NCBI GenBank assembly: GCA_007644065.1
Contig: VJWN01000005.1
Location: 310,001-374,000, forward strand
Direction: 5' to 3'
DNA from: Margaritispora aquatica
Lineage: Eukaryota; Ascomycota; Leotiomycetes; Helotiales; Discinellaceae
DNA length: 64,000 bases
Every line of letters starts with the position of its first letter. The stretch's first letter is position 1. The notes below the pieces were generated by a model. It saw only the letters and a list, made by a program, of their open reading frames with translations. It was not told the origin of the DNA and did no database searches. Below, one piece after another: positions 1 to 10,758 of the stretch. The position numbers and the translations under genes are program-made.

Positions 1-1263
1 CGCCGTGTTAGCATTCGCGTTCTTCCCTGCCGTCAAGATAGTAAACCCGACATTCCAATCTGGCACAAGAATCAAGATGGACGAATAACCGGGTAGGTCA
101 CCATTTTTACTGTACGTGTCGACGATGTGTGAGTTCCCGAGACCAGTGTATCGACTGATCTCCCACGGTGCGCCGACGGCGAAGAGGGGCGAGGACGTGA
201 ATGAGCGGGGCTTCATCCAGCGGCGGGTCAAGGCTGGCGGGAGGAGAGTGGAGGAGAGGATTGAGCGTCCGATGTTGGAGAGATCCGTGAGAGTCGAGTA
301 CATCCCTCCGGCTGGGGATTCGTCGCCGAGCGGGAGGGCGTAGGATGACCCGTCTGGGATGATGGCTGATCCATTCGAAGCAGGTAAGCTCCACGATGAG
401 TGGTTTAGATTCAAGGGCTTAAAGAGGTGCTCTTCTACGAGCTCGGGGAACGAGGCCCCGGTTATGTTCTCGAGAGCGTAGCCTAGGATTTGAAACGCAG
501 CATTGGAGTAAATAGGCGAAGAGCCAGGTGCGTAGATAGGATGGCGCTTAGTGAAGCCTGCGAAGAACTGCGATCGAGTGCAGTATCCACCTCCCTGGCA
601 GAGGACTCTAGCTGTGCTGTTCGCTGGCGGGAGACCGAGTGCTGCTGTATTTGGGATAGGGAGAAGAAGCCCACCGACTTGGCCGAAGCCAGCATAGTCA
701 CGGCCTATATCTGCCGTTTGAGAAGCGAGGTCGCCGAGGGTGATGTCTTGCCACGAGACCTGATTGATGGCGTTGTTAGTTGATGCGTTTGTGGCTTGAG
801 AGGCTGCTAGGAGCTCGGGAACGTAGTGGGTTATGGGTGTGTTGAAGGCGATGTCGCCGATGGAGAGGAGGAGGGTGTAGACTGAGACGAGCTTGGTTAT
901 GCTTCCTATGCGGTAGATGGTATTGGAATCTAATTTCTTGGTTCCGTATTGGTAGGATGTGAGGGCTGGTGCCGAGTAGTGTTTTGAGAGAAGTGATTGT
1001 TTTTCGTGAGTTGAGAATATCTCGAGGGAGAAGGAAGTGTTGAGTCCGTCGAAGAGGGAGCCAGAAGAGGTGTTGTTGGAAGACGTTGCAGTATTGAAGA
1101 GGCTGGTAAGGTTGGTAATAGCCTTCATGAATGTCTTACTTGTTGAAAGACTCTTTGGAACTGGATACACGGGCCCTTGTAGTGGGCATATTGCATCAAC
1201 TTGAGCAAGTGGTAGGATAGTTGCAAGAAATGCAAGCATAGAGAAGTGAGGTGAGAGCATCAT
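1..1263 (-). CDS. Secreted beta-lactamase-like serine hydrolase (partial, 3' end outside window)
   Basis: One uninterrupted frame starts with ATG at 1263 and is still open at base 1, so at least 421 residues are present and the C-terminus is missing. Residues 1-24 are a hydrophobic signal peptide ending near VDA, so the product should be secreted; several N-x-S/T sites fit a glycoprotein. The class C beta-lactamase/penicillin-binding-protein fold is marked by the SxxK nucleophile motif SITK (Ser121, Lys124) and the second motif YSN (Tyr252-Asn254). A KNGDLPGYSS segment sits where the third (KTG/HxG-like) motif is expected. In fungi this family acts as esterases, peptidases or lactonases, and some members are tailoring enzymes of secondary-metabolite clusters. 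No such cluster is visible here, so the substrate is unknown. No intron is needed in the visible part. The second Met, at 1260, is an equally possible start. Confidence 0.85.
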   Translation of the reverse strand, partial: MMLSPHFSMLAFLATILPLAQVDAICPLQGPVYPVPKSLSTSKTFMKAITNLTSLFNTATSSNNTSSGSLFDGLNTSFSLEIFSTHEKQSLLSKHYSAPALTSYQYGTKKLDSNTIYRIGSITKLVSVYTLLLSIGDIAFNTPITHYVPELLAASQATNASTNNAINQVSWQDITLGDLASQTADIGRDYAGFGQVGGLLLPIPNTAALGLPPANSTARVLCQGGGYCTRSQFFAGFTKRHPIYAPGSSPIYSNAAFQILGYALENITGASFPELVEEHLFKPLNLNHSSWSLPASNGSAIIPDGSSYALPLGDESPAGGMYSTLTDLSNIGRSILSSTLLPPALTRRWMKPRSFTSSPLFAVGAPWEISRYTGLGNSHIVDTYSKNGDLPGYSSILILVPDWNVGFTILTAGKNANANTA

Positions 1264-2176
1264 GACTTTGTCGGATATGATGGTTATGTTGATGATATAA
1301 TTTGAGAGAGAAAAGAGAAGTTCGAGATCAAGTGACTATCGAAAAGAGTAGATGGTTGTGAGGAATGAACAATATTGTCGAGATGCTTGAGATATCTTAT
1401 ACTCTTTGAAATTTCCTAGCCCAGCATCTCCTTACAAGCATGTCGTAATGATACCTAGACATAGCCACTCGCAAGTCTTACAAAAGACACGAATATAGCA
1501 AGATTTTGGCTACAAAGACGCAAAGTGCCTGATCATCATGCAAATGTTCAAATTTCCTGGCGAGATTAAGCGAGGGAGAAGGTGGCTCAGTTCAAAATGT
1601 ACGACTTGACCAATGAAAGAACCACATTTGAACGACTGAGCCTTACAAATTGCTGACTAAACAAAATAAACTTCCAGACTCTCCGGTTGACTTCCTGAGT
1701 CTGTATCTGGGGAAGAATCCTTCGTCATTTTCCCAACAGGAGCCTGAAATTTCACGCGTAAGCTGCTGACTTACACGGAGGATGGATTAGAGAAGATTGT
1801 AATAGTGGTTGATCGATTCGCGAGGTTCACCTTGCACTAAATAGAACCGTCCTGTGGGATTGCCCCTTGGAACTTGGGCATTGAGAGCTGAACACATGTG
1901 TTAAAATTGAGGAGTACGGAGCATAAATCAAAAATGAAACAAAAAGACTCGCTTATTGCTAGACTACAGCATGATAACCCAGGTGTAACACGCCTGTTCG
2001 TCTCTATGATGCCCAAAAAATATAGCTTTGAACAATTCATACAAACTTGATAGGTTTTCTGTCATAACCAGCGAAACCCAGAAATCCTACATCACTCAAC
2101 GCCGTTGCCCTTGGCGAGAACGCCCTCCTTAGGTGAATAGTACATGAAACCCCGCAAATCTCTCGTAATCTTAGCA
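1264..2176. other. Intergenic, upstream of the hydrolase and downstream of the kinase
   Basis: About 0.9 kb holding the promoter and leader of the secreted hydrolase (read leftward) and the 3' end of the kinase gene. Short ORFs here show no convincing protein features. I see no repeat or RNA gene. Confidence 0.6.
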
Positions 2177-3520
2177 TTACGACGAGCCATCTTCTGGTAG
2201 ATTATGGATCACTTCTTGAACAATTTCAATCAACTCGTTCACGTCAGGTCGTTCTGAGGGTTCCACTTTCAAGCACTTCCGAACCACTTCTCGTATGCTC
2301 TCGCTGATTTCGCTGTCGTCTGTTTGGCCTGGTTGATTCACTGCTTTCTTCTTCCCTCCAGCACCTTCATCTGGGAATCTCCAGTCACCACCTAATACAC
2401 AAAGACTCAAGCTGCCTCCTGTTTCATCACTTCGCATCTCGAAAGGTGATTTGCCAACTAGACATGCGTATAATGTACAGCCGAGTGACCATATATCGAC
2501 TTTCGTATCTATGGTGCTTCCAGTCTTAACATCAAAAAGTTCGGGCGCACGGTATGGCATTGTAGAATGCTCGGCTGCTTGATCCTGTACGGCCAGAGCC
2601 AGTGATCTTGAGGTGATTGGCGTAGGGGATGGTGCTAAGGAGCCCAAATCCATGAGAATTGGTTGTTCGCCATCATCGTCAATCATAATGTTTCCTGTAA
2701 ATGTTAGAAATGCCCCTCGTTTTCCTGCTTCTGCGTTGCTCACCTGGTTTGATATCTCTATGAGCATACGCTCTGATATTTCCCGGCGCAACACCCTCTT
2801 GGCTCATGGTAATCTCGCTTTCCATCAATGGCTCTTGTTGCTCACTGTCTGGATCCAACTCTCTGCCCTTCTGTCGGCCTCTCCTCTGCTCTGTGTCTTC
2901 CTCAAGCTCCTGGTCCGCCTGTGCTGCCTCGCTTCTAATCTTCTTGGCCTTCTTCTGACTGTTCACACCTCCTGGTCCCCCTCCCGCCTTGTAATTATGC
3001 ATAGCTTTCAGTGCATTGCAAACTCCCAAGAATAAAACCATCAACCTTCGTTCTGGAAACTTTGTATGATTGACCAGATTCGCATTAATTATATCCTGCA
3101 AGTTTCCGCGTCGATAGTACGGGAGAAGAATATAAACTGTTTTTGCCCCAGGATCCGAACGATCAGATGCGACACAGTAATCCACGCTGGCAATGATGTT
3201 CCGATGTGGTGAAAAGAGTGCATAAGCCTCGACTTCCTTCATCGCCAGCGCAACTGATTCCTGGCCGAAAGGACATCTTATCTTCTTAAGCGCATACTGC
3301 GCTTCACTACTGGTGTCTTGTACAAGGTAGACATAAGAAAATCCTCCCTGTGGTAAGCGTGTTAGCATCTCTCTTTTGCTACCCAGTTCGAGTATCTCAC
3401 TTCTCCGAGTAACCGCAGGATCTTGAAGCTTTTGCTGTTGATTTTCAGTTGGGGAGAGCCGGGAAAGCAGTTCATACAATTTCCCAATGTGTAAATGAAG
3501 TCGAGAAAGTATTGAGCCAT
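2177..3520 (-). CDS. ENV7: Env7/STK16-type serine/threonine protein kinase
   Basis: Three exons: 3520-3401, 3347-2744 and 2694-2177. The introns are 53 and 49 bp, and the product is 413 aa. The start was chosen because splicing 3348-3400 (GTGAGA to CACAG, branch GCTAAC) rebuilds a perfect glycine loop, LLGE/GGFSYV. Reading straight through would destroy it. Other landmarks are ALKKIRCPFG (VAIK lysine region), HRDIKPGN (catalytic loop, His236), DLGS in place of DFG (typical of this family), YRAPELF and DIWSLGC. The N-terminus has Cys15 and Cys18 in a short hydrophobic context. In yeast Env7 and human STK16, N-terminal lipidation anchors the kinase at vacuolar or Golgi membranes, so the same is inferred. 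A Lys/Glu/Gln-rich insertion of about 72 residues separates the helix before the catalytic loop from AHRDIKPG. The gene is divergent from the DPP5 gene. Confidence 0.88.
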
Positions 3521-4140
3521 CACGATGGAGCCTTGTGTTGAATGAGATTCGGAGGACTGCTCGTACTTTGCGCAATATCGTAAGGGTTCTATCGAGCAAG
3601 TTTTGGGGATTGATCGGTCACTAGAATCTGCGCAAGAGGCAGAACTGTTTTAATGGGATAAGTGCTGCGCAATTGATTGAAGATGGATTCTGTCTTTTTG
3701 GAAGATATATTTAGCTGTACCACAACCTCCAAGCCTCAGTATGGGGACCGTGGCTTGGAATGCTGCACCAGGACCCGAGACCCCTGTCCAAGCTCCCAAA
3801 GCTCCCTTGACACTAGCATCATCGTCACGGAATGCATAGTTTCCAGAACTGTACACAATATCAAACAATTCTGCCAAAAAGACATATTGATTATCTTCAA
3901 TTGATTTTGTAGCAGATCCTAAATACTTCACCCAATCCAAACAATTGCAACCTCAATCGCAATAAAAAGGTAGCCTAGAGTTGAGACAGTGCTCATCTTA
4001 CGTTACACATTCGCCATTGACGCGGGGTTGGTAAACAGCTGCCTACTTGGGCAACGCTGGGAGAATTACGCATTGCATACACTGTCACTTTGTCTTCAGA
4101 AGAACCTTCCTCCAGATAAATCTTTCTAGAAATCGCAAAT
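3521..4140. promoter_or_regulatory. Shared divergent promoter region, ENV7-like / DPP5-like
   Basis: 620 bp lie between two divergent start codons, so both promoters must fall here. A minus-strand ORF at 3650-3940 starts with ATG but matches nothing I recognise. The kinase does not need it once its own first intron is placed, so I do not call it a gene. Confidence 0.5.
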
Positions 4141-6396
4141 ATGACTGTTCGAGCCACCAAATTCTCACCAGAAGTGTTGTTGTCTGCACCACGGCGATCA
4201 AGTGCGGTGCCGAACAAGGACGGAACATTAGCCTTGTTCACGGTCTCTACCTACAGTTTCCAATCACACTCGAAGAGTGCTGAGATTCGAGTTCTGGACA
4301 TACAGACAGGAGAGTCTAAGCTACTATGCAACGAGTCGGGTTGCAGTGAGCCAACATGGCTAGGGGAGAAGAACTTAGTGTTATGGTTGAAAGGTGGAGA
4401 GAAGGGTACAACAAGCTTGGTGATAGCAGATGCTGAGAAACTAAGTAAAAGGTGAGCTTGAAGCATTTTGTTTGCTGGACAGATGCTGACTTAGGAAGAG
4501 CAGAGACAATTGCAACTTTCAACGGTTCGGTAGGAAACATGAAGGTTCTCCATCTAGACTCAAGTACCATTGCCCTTGCCTTGACTGGCTTAGCCACTCC
4601 TACGGGTGAATTATACAACGAAGAGACTGCAAAAAAGCCACTATCGACTGCCCGAATCTACACGAAGCTCTTTGTGAGACAATGGGATGCATATGTCACG
4701 GAAAACAAAAGTGCTATTTGGTATACAACACTGAAGAAGTCCCAGGACACCCAAAAGCTAAGCGTTGCACCATTGATGAATGCTTTATCAGGCCATCCAA
4801 TCGCTCTTGAGTCTCCTGTTCCTACTTTTGGAGGAGCTTCTGACTACGATATCAGTAAGAATGGTATTGTGTTCGTTGCCAAGGACCCCCAGCTCAACCC
4901 AGCTCTCTATACAAAGACCGATCTTTACTACATCCCCATGAAGACTTTCACAGAAGAGAAACTCCCACCACCTATGATCGTCAAGACTGGCAACCTGAAA
5001 GGTTACAGCAACGGCCCAGTCTTCTCTCCGGATGGCAAGAGTGTTGCATTTACACGCATGAAGAGCGACCAATATGAGAGTGACAAACCAAGACTTATGC
5101 TCGTACCAGACATCACAGACCTCGCTAATGTGCAAGAGTTCTTCGAGACCTCAGACGGCGAGGGAAGCTGGGACCTGCGACCTGAAGGCATAACATGGAG
5201 TGCAGACGGCGAAGAGCTGTACGTTACAGCCGAAGAAAACGGTCGTGGAAAGCTCTTTAAGCTGCCTGCCTCCCCACGACATGCACGCGATCTCCCAATC
5301 GCCATTGTAAGCGATGGCACCGTTAACGAAGTGAAAGTCCTACCCACCAACGAACTCCTAATAAGCAGCAGCTCTCTCGTAGACAACAGTGTCTTCTCCA
5401 TCCTCAATCCCTCAAAGCCCAAGCACGTCTCGACCATATCTTCGAATTCAAAATCCGGCAAAGTCTTCGGACTCGCCCAATCCCAAGTCGATGAGTTCTG
5501 GTATGCCGGCGCTGACGATGTCAGCGTGCACGCCTGGGTAATGAAGCCCTCCAATTTCGACAAGAACAAGAAATATCCCCTCGCTTATCTCATCCATGGT
5601 GGTCCCCAAGGCGCCTGGAACGAAGGCTGGTCTACACGCTGGAATCCTGCCATCTTCGCCGAGCAGGGCTACGTGGTGGTGACGCCCAATCCAACAGGCA
5701 GCACAGGCTACGGAATGGCGTTTCAAAACGGCATCAAGAACAACTGGGGTGGGCGGCCATACATCGACCTCGTCAAAGGCTTCGAATACATCGAGTCGAA
5801 CCTCCCGTACGTTGACACCTCGCGCGCCGTGGCTCTCGGGGCCAGCTACGGTGGGTTCATGGTGAACTGGATCCAAGGCCACCCACTGGGCCGGAAGTTC
5901 AAGGCGCTCGTCACTCACGACGGCGTGTTCAGCACGCTGAACCAGTGGTCGAGCGAGGAGATCTTCTTCCCGCTACACGACTTCGGCGGCACGCTCTGGG
6001 ACAACAGAGTCGGGTACGAGAAGTGGGATCCAGCGGCGCATTGTAAAGAGTGGGCGACACCGCACTTGATCATCCATAACGAACTCGATTACAGATTGCC
6101 CATCGGAGAAGGTCTAGCGCCGTTCAATGTGCTGCAGGCCAAGGGGATACCGAGCAAGTTTGTGTCGTTCCCGGATGAGAATCATGTGAGTCTGACCTTT
6201 GAATATTCCCTTCCTTCAGCCATCAGGTCTGGTAGAATTTTGAGAGTAAATGTTAATGGTGTGATAGTGGGTGCTCAAGCCAGAGAATTCGCTAGTGTGG
6301 CATCGAGAAGTGTTGGGCTGGATCAATAAGTACAGTGGAGTAACAGAGGAGCAGGAACAGTTGAGGAAAGCTGTGTCTGAGATGGCGATTCGCTGA
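4141..6396 (+). CDS. DPP5: Dipeptidyl peptidase V-like prolyl oligopeptidase (S9C), cytosolic form
   Basis: Three exons give about 707 aa: 4141-4444, 4495-6185 and 6268-6396. The last intron (6186-6267, GTGAGT to GATAG) is secure because it restores [14 protein letters not shown]. The first intron is ambiguous: 4445-4494 (donor GTAAAA, acceptor TTAG) and 4452-4498 (donor GTGAGC, acceptor GGAAG) both keep the frame and differ by about two residues. The N-terminal half is beta-propeller-like, with repeated [15 protein letters not shown] strands. The C-terminal half is an alpha/beta hydrolase with the nucleophile motif GASYGG (Ser552), Asp633 in NELDYRLP and His665. There is no signal peptide, unlike the secreted DppV allergens of dermatophytes, so an intracellular peptidase clearing X-Ala/X-Pro type dipeptides is inferred. 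Confidence 0.9.
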
Positions 6397-6856
6397 GTTG
6401 AAATTTCAAAAATGGGTTCTCTTCAAGTCCTCCAAAATTGTAATATCCTGGGGACAAAATTTCACAAAATATTGATTGAGAAGCAGTCAACCATAATCCT
6501 TTTCTCGTTAAGCGATATCTATTTTGGCCGTGCAGCCACTTGGCTGCATTGATATTGGATTTCCAAGAACTCTATAAGGGAAGGGATATCAGTCCATCAC
6601 ATTGCCCAAAGTCGTGAGTTCAAGCAAACATTATGATATATTATTGTAATGTTAAACACTCCTTCCAAAAATCTCTACCATACAATCACTTCTCCTGCCC
6701 CAGGCTCTTTCCATGTATGCAAGCAAGTCAGGCTAAAATGCCACTCTGAGCCATACAAACCTCTCAGCGAAACAACAGCTAACATAAGACCACATAGCAA
6801 TAGCTTACGTCTCATACTGGAAGCACCAAAAATTCAACTCCTGCCATTGTTTATCC
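6397..6856. other. Convergent 3' intergenic spacer
   Basis: 460 bp between two converging genes. No coding signal beyond a plus-strand ORF (6649-6930) that runs into the antisense of the next gene and lacks protein-like features. Confidence 0.6.
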
Positions 6857-7993
6857 TTAGATATCAGTTTCAACCATACCTCGGGGATCCATATAAAGTC
6901 CTTGTCTCTTGTTTGCTACCCTGTGGTTAGGGAGAAGTCCAGTACGACGTAAAGCATCCTCTATGTCAGCCCATGCACAAATCACCTCAACGAAGCCGTC
7001 CCTCGTCGTTCTACTTGGGTAACGTTGTCTCAGCTCATCAACCAACTTATCCTTCGTCTTTTGAACCTTCGTGCCTCGCAGAAATGCGCTGACGAATTCA
7101 ACTTCAAACCGAGTATCATTCTCGAGCCCGCGGGAGGTTTGGTATATGTTATTGGCGTAAAGATAATAGTCCTTCATCGATTTATGGTTTTGATTAAGAC
7201 GTGAGACTTTCGAGATGTTTGGGGGAACGGGCATAGCATCAACGGGTCTGCTGGTGCTGGCAGAAGAAACCCCGTCTCGAGCTTGGCTGCGAGTTGCTGG
7301 TCGGCGAGGGTTGGTTGGTGAGCGATAATTGCTTGGCCCTGCTTCTAATGACGCTTCTACTTGACCTTGTGGTCTTTGGGGTCTCTGGTGTCTTTGAGGT
7401 CGTTGAATTGGGCCAGGAGGTGGTCTAGCGAACAAGCTCTCGTCCTCTCGAGACGGCTGTCGTTTTGCAACCTTCATTGCATGTCTGTGGCGTGGATCAA
7501 CTGGTCTTCTATCTGGCTGTGGAGAGCGAGTAGGTGTGCTTAGGACGGAGTCGATAGGATACCTTCCATTGCCAGCTGTGAGGATGTAGCGGGCGTCTTC
7601 TGAAAGATGGTTAGTCTGTTGCTTGTTCTAACCAACAAAGAAAAGGTACCAACCTTCGGAGAACGACTTTGTGATATTCTCTTCCACCAGGACCTTCAGA
7701 GCAGCGATATCTTCAACAAAACGCTCTCGTGCTTGCAAACCCTCCTTCACCTTCCGTCCTAAGTCAACAACTTCAGCCTCAAACACAGCCATGCGATCTT
7801 GGACGACTTTGTGCCTCTGCTCAAACTCTTTCTGATTTTCCAGGCGCTTCTGCTCGTTGGCTCGAAGCTCACTGAGCAGAGCCTTGTTCTCCTTTCGAAG
7901 CTGAAATTCCCATAGTCGATCCTTGGCTTCTGTCCCATTCAAAGAGGATATTGAAGTGCTGGACCCTTCTGCAAATGATTCGACTTGCGCCAT
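6857..7993 (-). CDS. Hypothetical protein with N-terminal coiled coil
   Basis: Two exons, 7993-7654 and 7599-6857, are joined across a 54-bp intron (GTTGGT donor, CTAAC branch, TTTCAG acceptor). They encode 360 aa, starting at the first in-frame ATG. Residues about 20-110 are charged and heptad-like (many Glu, Lys, Arg and Leu: ELRANEQKRLENQKEF), consistent with a coiled coil. Residues about 130-230 are Pro/Arg/Gln-rich and probably disordered, with a short PQRHQRPQRPQ repeat. The last 120 residues look folded (DYYLYANNIYQTS, FVSAFLRGTKV, DGFVEVICAWADIEDALRR) and may form a small helical domain. I do not recognise the family and assign no function. The gene converges with the DPP5-like gene. 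Confidence 0.72.
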
Positions 7994-8640
7994 GTTGTGT
8001 TCAGATATGTCAGATGTTGGTAATACCCTGACATGCCAGAACGAACAAGTGAAGGGATTGGAGAAGTCTGTCACAATTACTTCGAGTTGAGAGAAATTGA
8101 AGAATGGGTAAAGTACGTCCTTACTTTAATTGTGAAGAGCCTAGAAGCCCGGGAAGCTGAAGACTCGGCTAGTTGGAAATATGCCAAGATCGATATGCCT
8201 ACTAAAAGCAGAAGGCATGAAGGGCAAGTCATATTCTCACCCCAACATCTCACATAGCAGGAGCACAGGAACTTAGTTTTATTTGAATTTTTTTGGATTT
8301 GCCTCGATCTATGTGAAACATCTTTGCTCCAACCATTTTGATGGTAGAGCTTTGTTTCAAAGACCTAGAAGCAGACCTTCCAAGTACGAAGACGTAGAAA
8401 CGCAATTAGCACGACCTAACCTTTCTACTGTTGGTATGCTCTCCTGTATGCAGAGATAGCACCTCCAGATGCAGCAACTTTTGATGCCGTCAATTATTCC
8501 TTTATGTTCCCCCGCACCACCGAAAGAATCAACGATGCTCAATTCACTTTTTCCCTAGCCAGGGGTTCCAGATATGATGCCCTTATACACCAACTATGCT
8601 GAAACTGTGATATACCTATATGTTGGACCCGAACAATGTT
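7994..8640. other. Intergenic between two minus-strand genes
   Basis: About 650 bp holding the promoter of the coiled-coil gene and the 3' UTR of eIF4A. No further gene seen. Confidence 0.55.
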
Positions 8641-10112
8641 TTAAATGAGATCGGCGACGTTCATTGGCATCTCCTCAATTTGAGTGCTGTAGAACTGCTC
8701 AATTTCTCTCATCATGCGGACATCATCTGCGGTGACAAAGTTGATGGCAACACCCTTTCGTCCGAAACGTCCTCCACGACCAATTCTGTGGATGTAGTTC
8801 TCACGGTTGGCTGGGAGATCGTAGTTGATGACCAACGAGACTTGCTGGACATCAATACCACGGGCCAAAAGATCAGTGGCGATCAGAACACGAGAAGATC
8901 CAGAACGGAACTCCTTCATGATCAAATCACGTTGACCTTGGTCCATATCACCGTGCATGGCAGAGACAGTGAAGTCACGGGCGGTGAGCTTGTCGGTAAG
9001 CCAATCAACCTTTCTGCGGGTGTTGCAGAAGATGACTGCTTGGGTGATGGTGACGGTCTCGTACAAGTCGGAGAGAGTGTCCAACTTCCAGTCCTCCTTC
9101 TCGACAGCAATGTAGAATTGCTTGATACCTTCAAGGGTAAGTTCAGCCTTCTTGACCAAGATACGGACAGGGTCGCGCATGAACTTGGTGGTGACCTCGA
9201 GAACATCCTGGGGCATGGTGGCAGAGAGAAGAACGACCTGGGTGGATTGAGGAAGGAGCTGGAAGATGTCGTAGATTTGCTCAGTGAAACCGCGCTATGA
9301 AATGGTTAGTCCAAGCGCAAAACAAATATTTTCTTTAGCGAAGTAGCAAAAGGGACTTACGGAAAGCATTTCATCGGCCTCGTCAAGAACGAACATCTTC
9401 ATGCTGTCGGTCTTCAAAAAACGGCGCTGGATCATGTCGTGGACACGTCCTGGAGTACCGACAACAATTTGAGGACCCTCCTGAAGAGCCTTCATGTCAT
9501 CACGGACGCTGGTGCCTCCAATGCAGGCATGGCACTCAACGTTCATGAAATCGCCGATAGCAACAACGACCTTTTGGATCTGTTGAGCCAACTCACGAGT
9601 GGGGGCAAGGATCAAGGCCTGGCATTGCTTGACGTTTGGGTCGAGCTTCTGGAGAACCGAGATGGAGAAAGTAGCAGTCTTTCCAGTACCGGATTGAGCT
9701 TGAGCGATAACATCATGGCCTGAAAATATGTCAATTGATGTTCTGCGCAATTGAATTCGTAGATCTGTATGCTTACCCTTGATAACTGGCATGATAGCAC
9801 GTTGTTGGATAGCAGAAGGACGCTCGAAACCGTAAGCGTAGACACCTGCGCGAAATTAATCCCTGAACGTCTAGATCTGCAAATTGTATAGTACCTCGGA
9901 GAAGCTCTGGCTTCAAGTTCATGGTATCGAAAGAATCAACGGTCTCATCGTAGTTGGACTCGATTTGACCTGCGAGCGAAAAAAATGTCAGCCGCTGTTC
10001 GCACAAAATCGCTCTGCCTTGCGCCGTTGGTGGCGGTGAGGTAGAACGGTCGCAGAGAGATTGAATACGTACCCTCTGGGATCTCCTCGAGACCCTTATC
10101 AGTGGAAGCCAT
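8641..10112 (-). CDS. TIF1: Translation initiation factor eIF4A (DEAD-box RNA helicase)
   Basis: Five exons, 10112-10073, 9969-9895, 9845-9777, 9719-9361 and 9294-8641, encode 398 aa, the normal length for eIF4A. The first three exons are very short (40, 75 and 69 bp), a pattern common in highly expressed fungal genes. The helicase motifs are all present in order: Q motif region [18 protein letters not shown] (I), PTRELAQQ (Ia), GTPGRV (Ib), DEAD (II), SAT (III), [11 protein letters not shown] (IV), ARGID (V) and [11 protein letters not shown] (VI). The protein unwinds mRNA 5' UTRs as part of eIF4F in the cytoplasm. Codon use is strongly biased (GAG, AAG, ATC, GTC), as expected for abundant proteins. 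The gene is divergent from the F-box/JmjC gene. Confidence 0.97.
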
Positions 10113-10758
10113 GATTGCGGTAGACAATCAAGAATTAGATCGCAAGCGTAAGGCTTGAGATCTAATGGATGCGACTGTGAGAAAGTGGTGGGGTTGAAGG
10201 ATTCGCAGAAAACTCGTAGAAGAGTCTGCGAAGTCGTAAAACTGAGTGTGTGTTGAAACTAGATGCTAAACTCCCGAGAACGAGAGTGAAAGGATCTAGA
10301 GTAAGTTATTTTTCGTTTTTGTTTGAATGTGGTGAAATTGTTTGATGATTGAGAAATTCTTGAGGGGAACAAAAAGATGGTCGTCCTTAAGATTTTTTGG
10401 CTAGCGGCTTTGACCAATTATGTAAGCGAAACATGTGGCCATTGACGGATTCTCTTGGTAGGAAACCCAGACTATCGAACTCACCTATGACCACATAGAA
10501 TTTAATGAGTCTCAAAAGGCGAATTCAATATACTGTCACCATCTTACGCTAGTTCAGTAATTACTGGTACTAAAGTCGGTATCCAGAAGAATTAAGCGGT
10601 TAAATATTCGACTGGGATGAGACGGCGACCATTTGAGCAATAAGGTGACAAAATTTATAGCATCTGGAGGGGTAAATCTTTTTTTTTCAGCCTCGTTTTC
10701 CCCAACAGTCTATGGCACCACTTCAATATTTGCGTGGTACCGAGACTCATAAAGCAAC
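10113..10758. promoter_or_regulatory. Divergent promoter region, eIF4A / F-box-JmjC
   Basis: 646 bp between divergent start codons. The eIF4A side should include its 5' UTR. A T-rich tract lies at about 10679-10687, shortly upstream of the JmjC gene. No specific binding site can be named. Confidence 0.45.

Noticed and set aside
3521..3599. Kinase frame extended upstream from a TTG at 3599 without splicing
   Set aside because: It destroys the glycine loop and has no ATG; the spliced model restores LLGEGGFSYV.
3650..3940. 96-codon minus ORF upstream of the kinase, considered as its first exon
   Set aside because: Splicing 3348-3400 gives a complete kinase N-terminus starting at 3520, so no upstream exon is needed.
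8620..9300. 226-codon plus-strand ORF
   Set aside because: Exact antisense of eIF4A exon 5; arises from biased codon use of the real gene.
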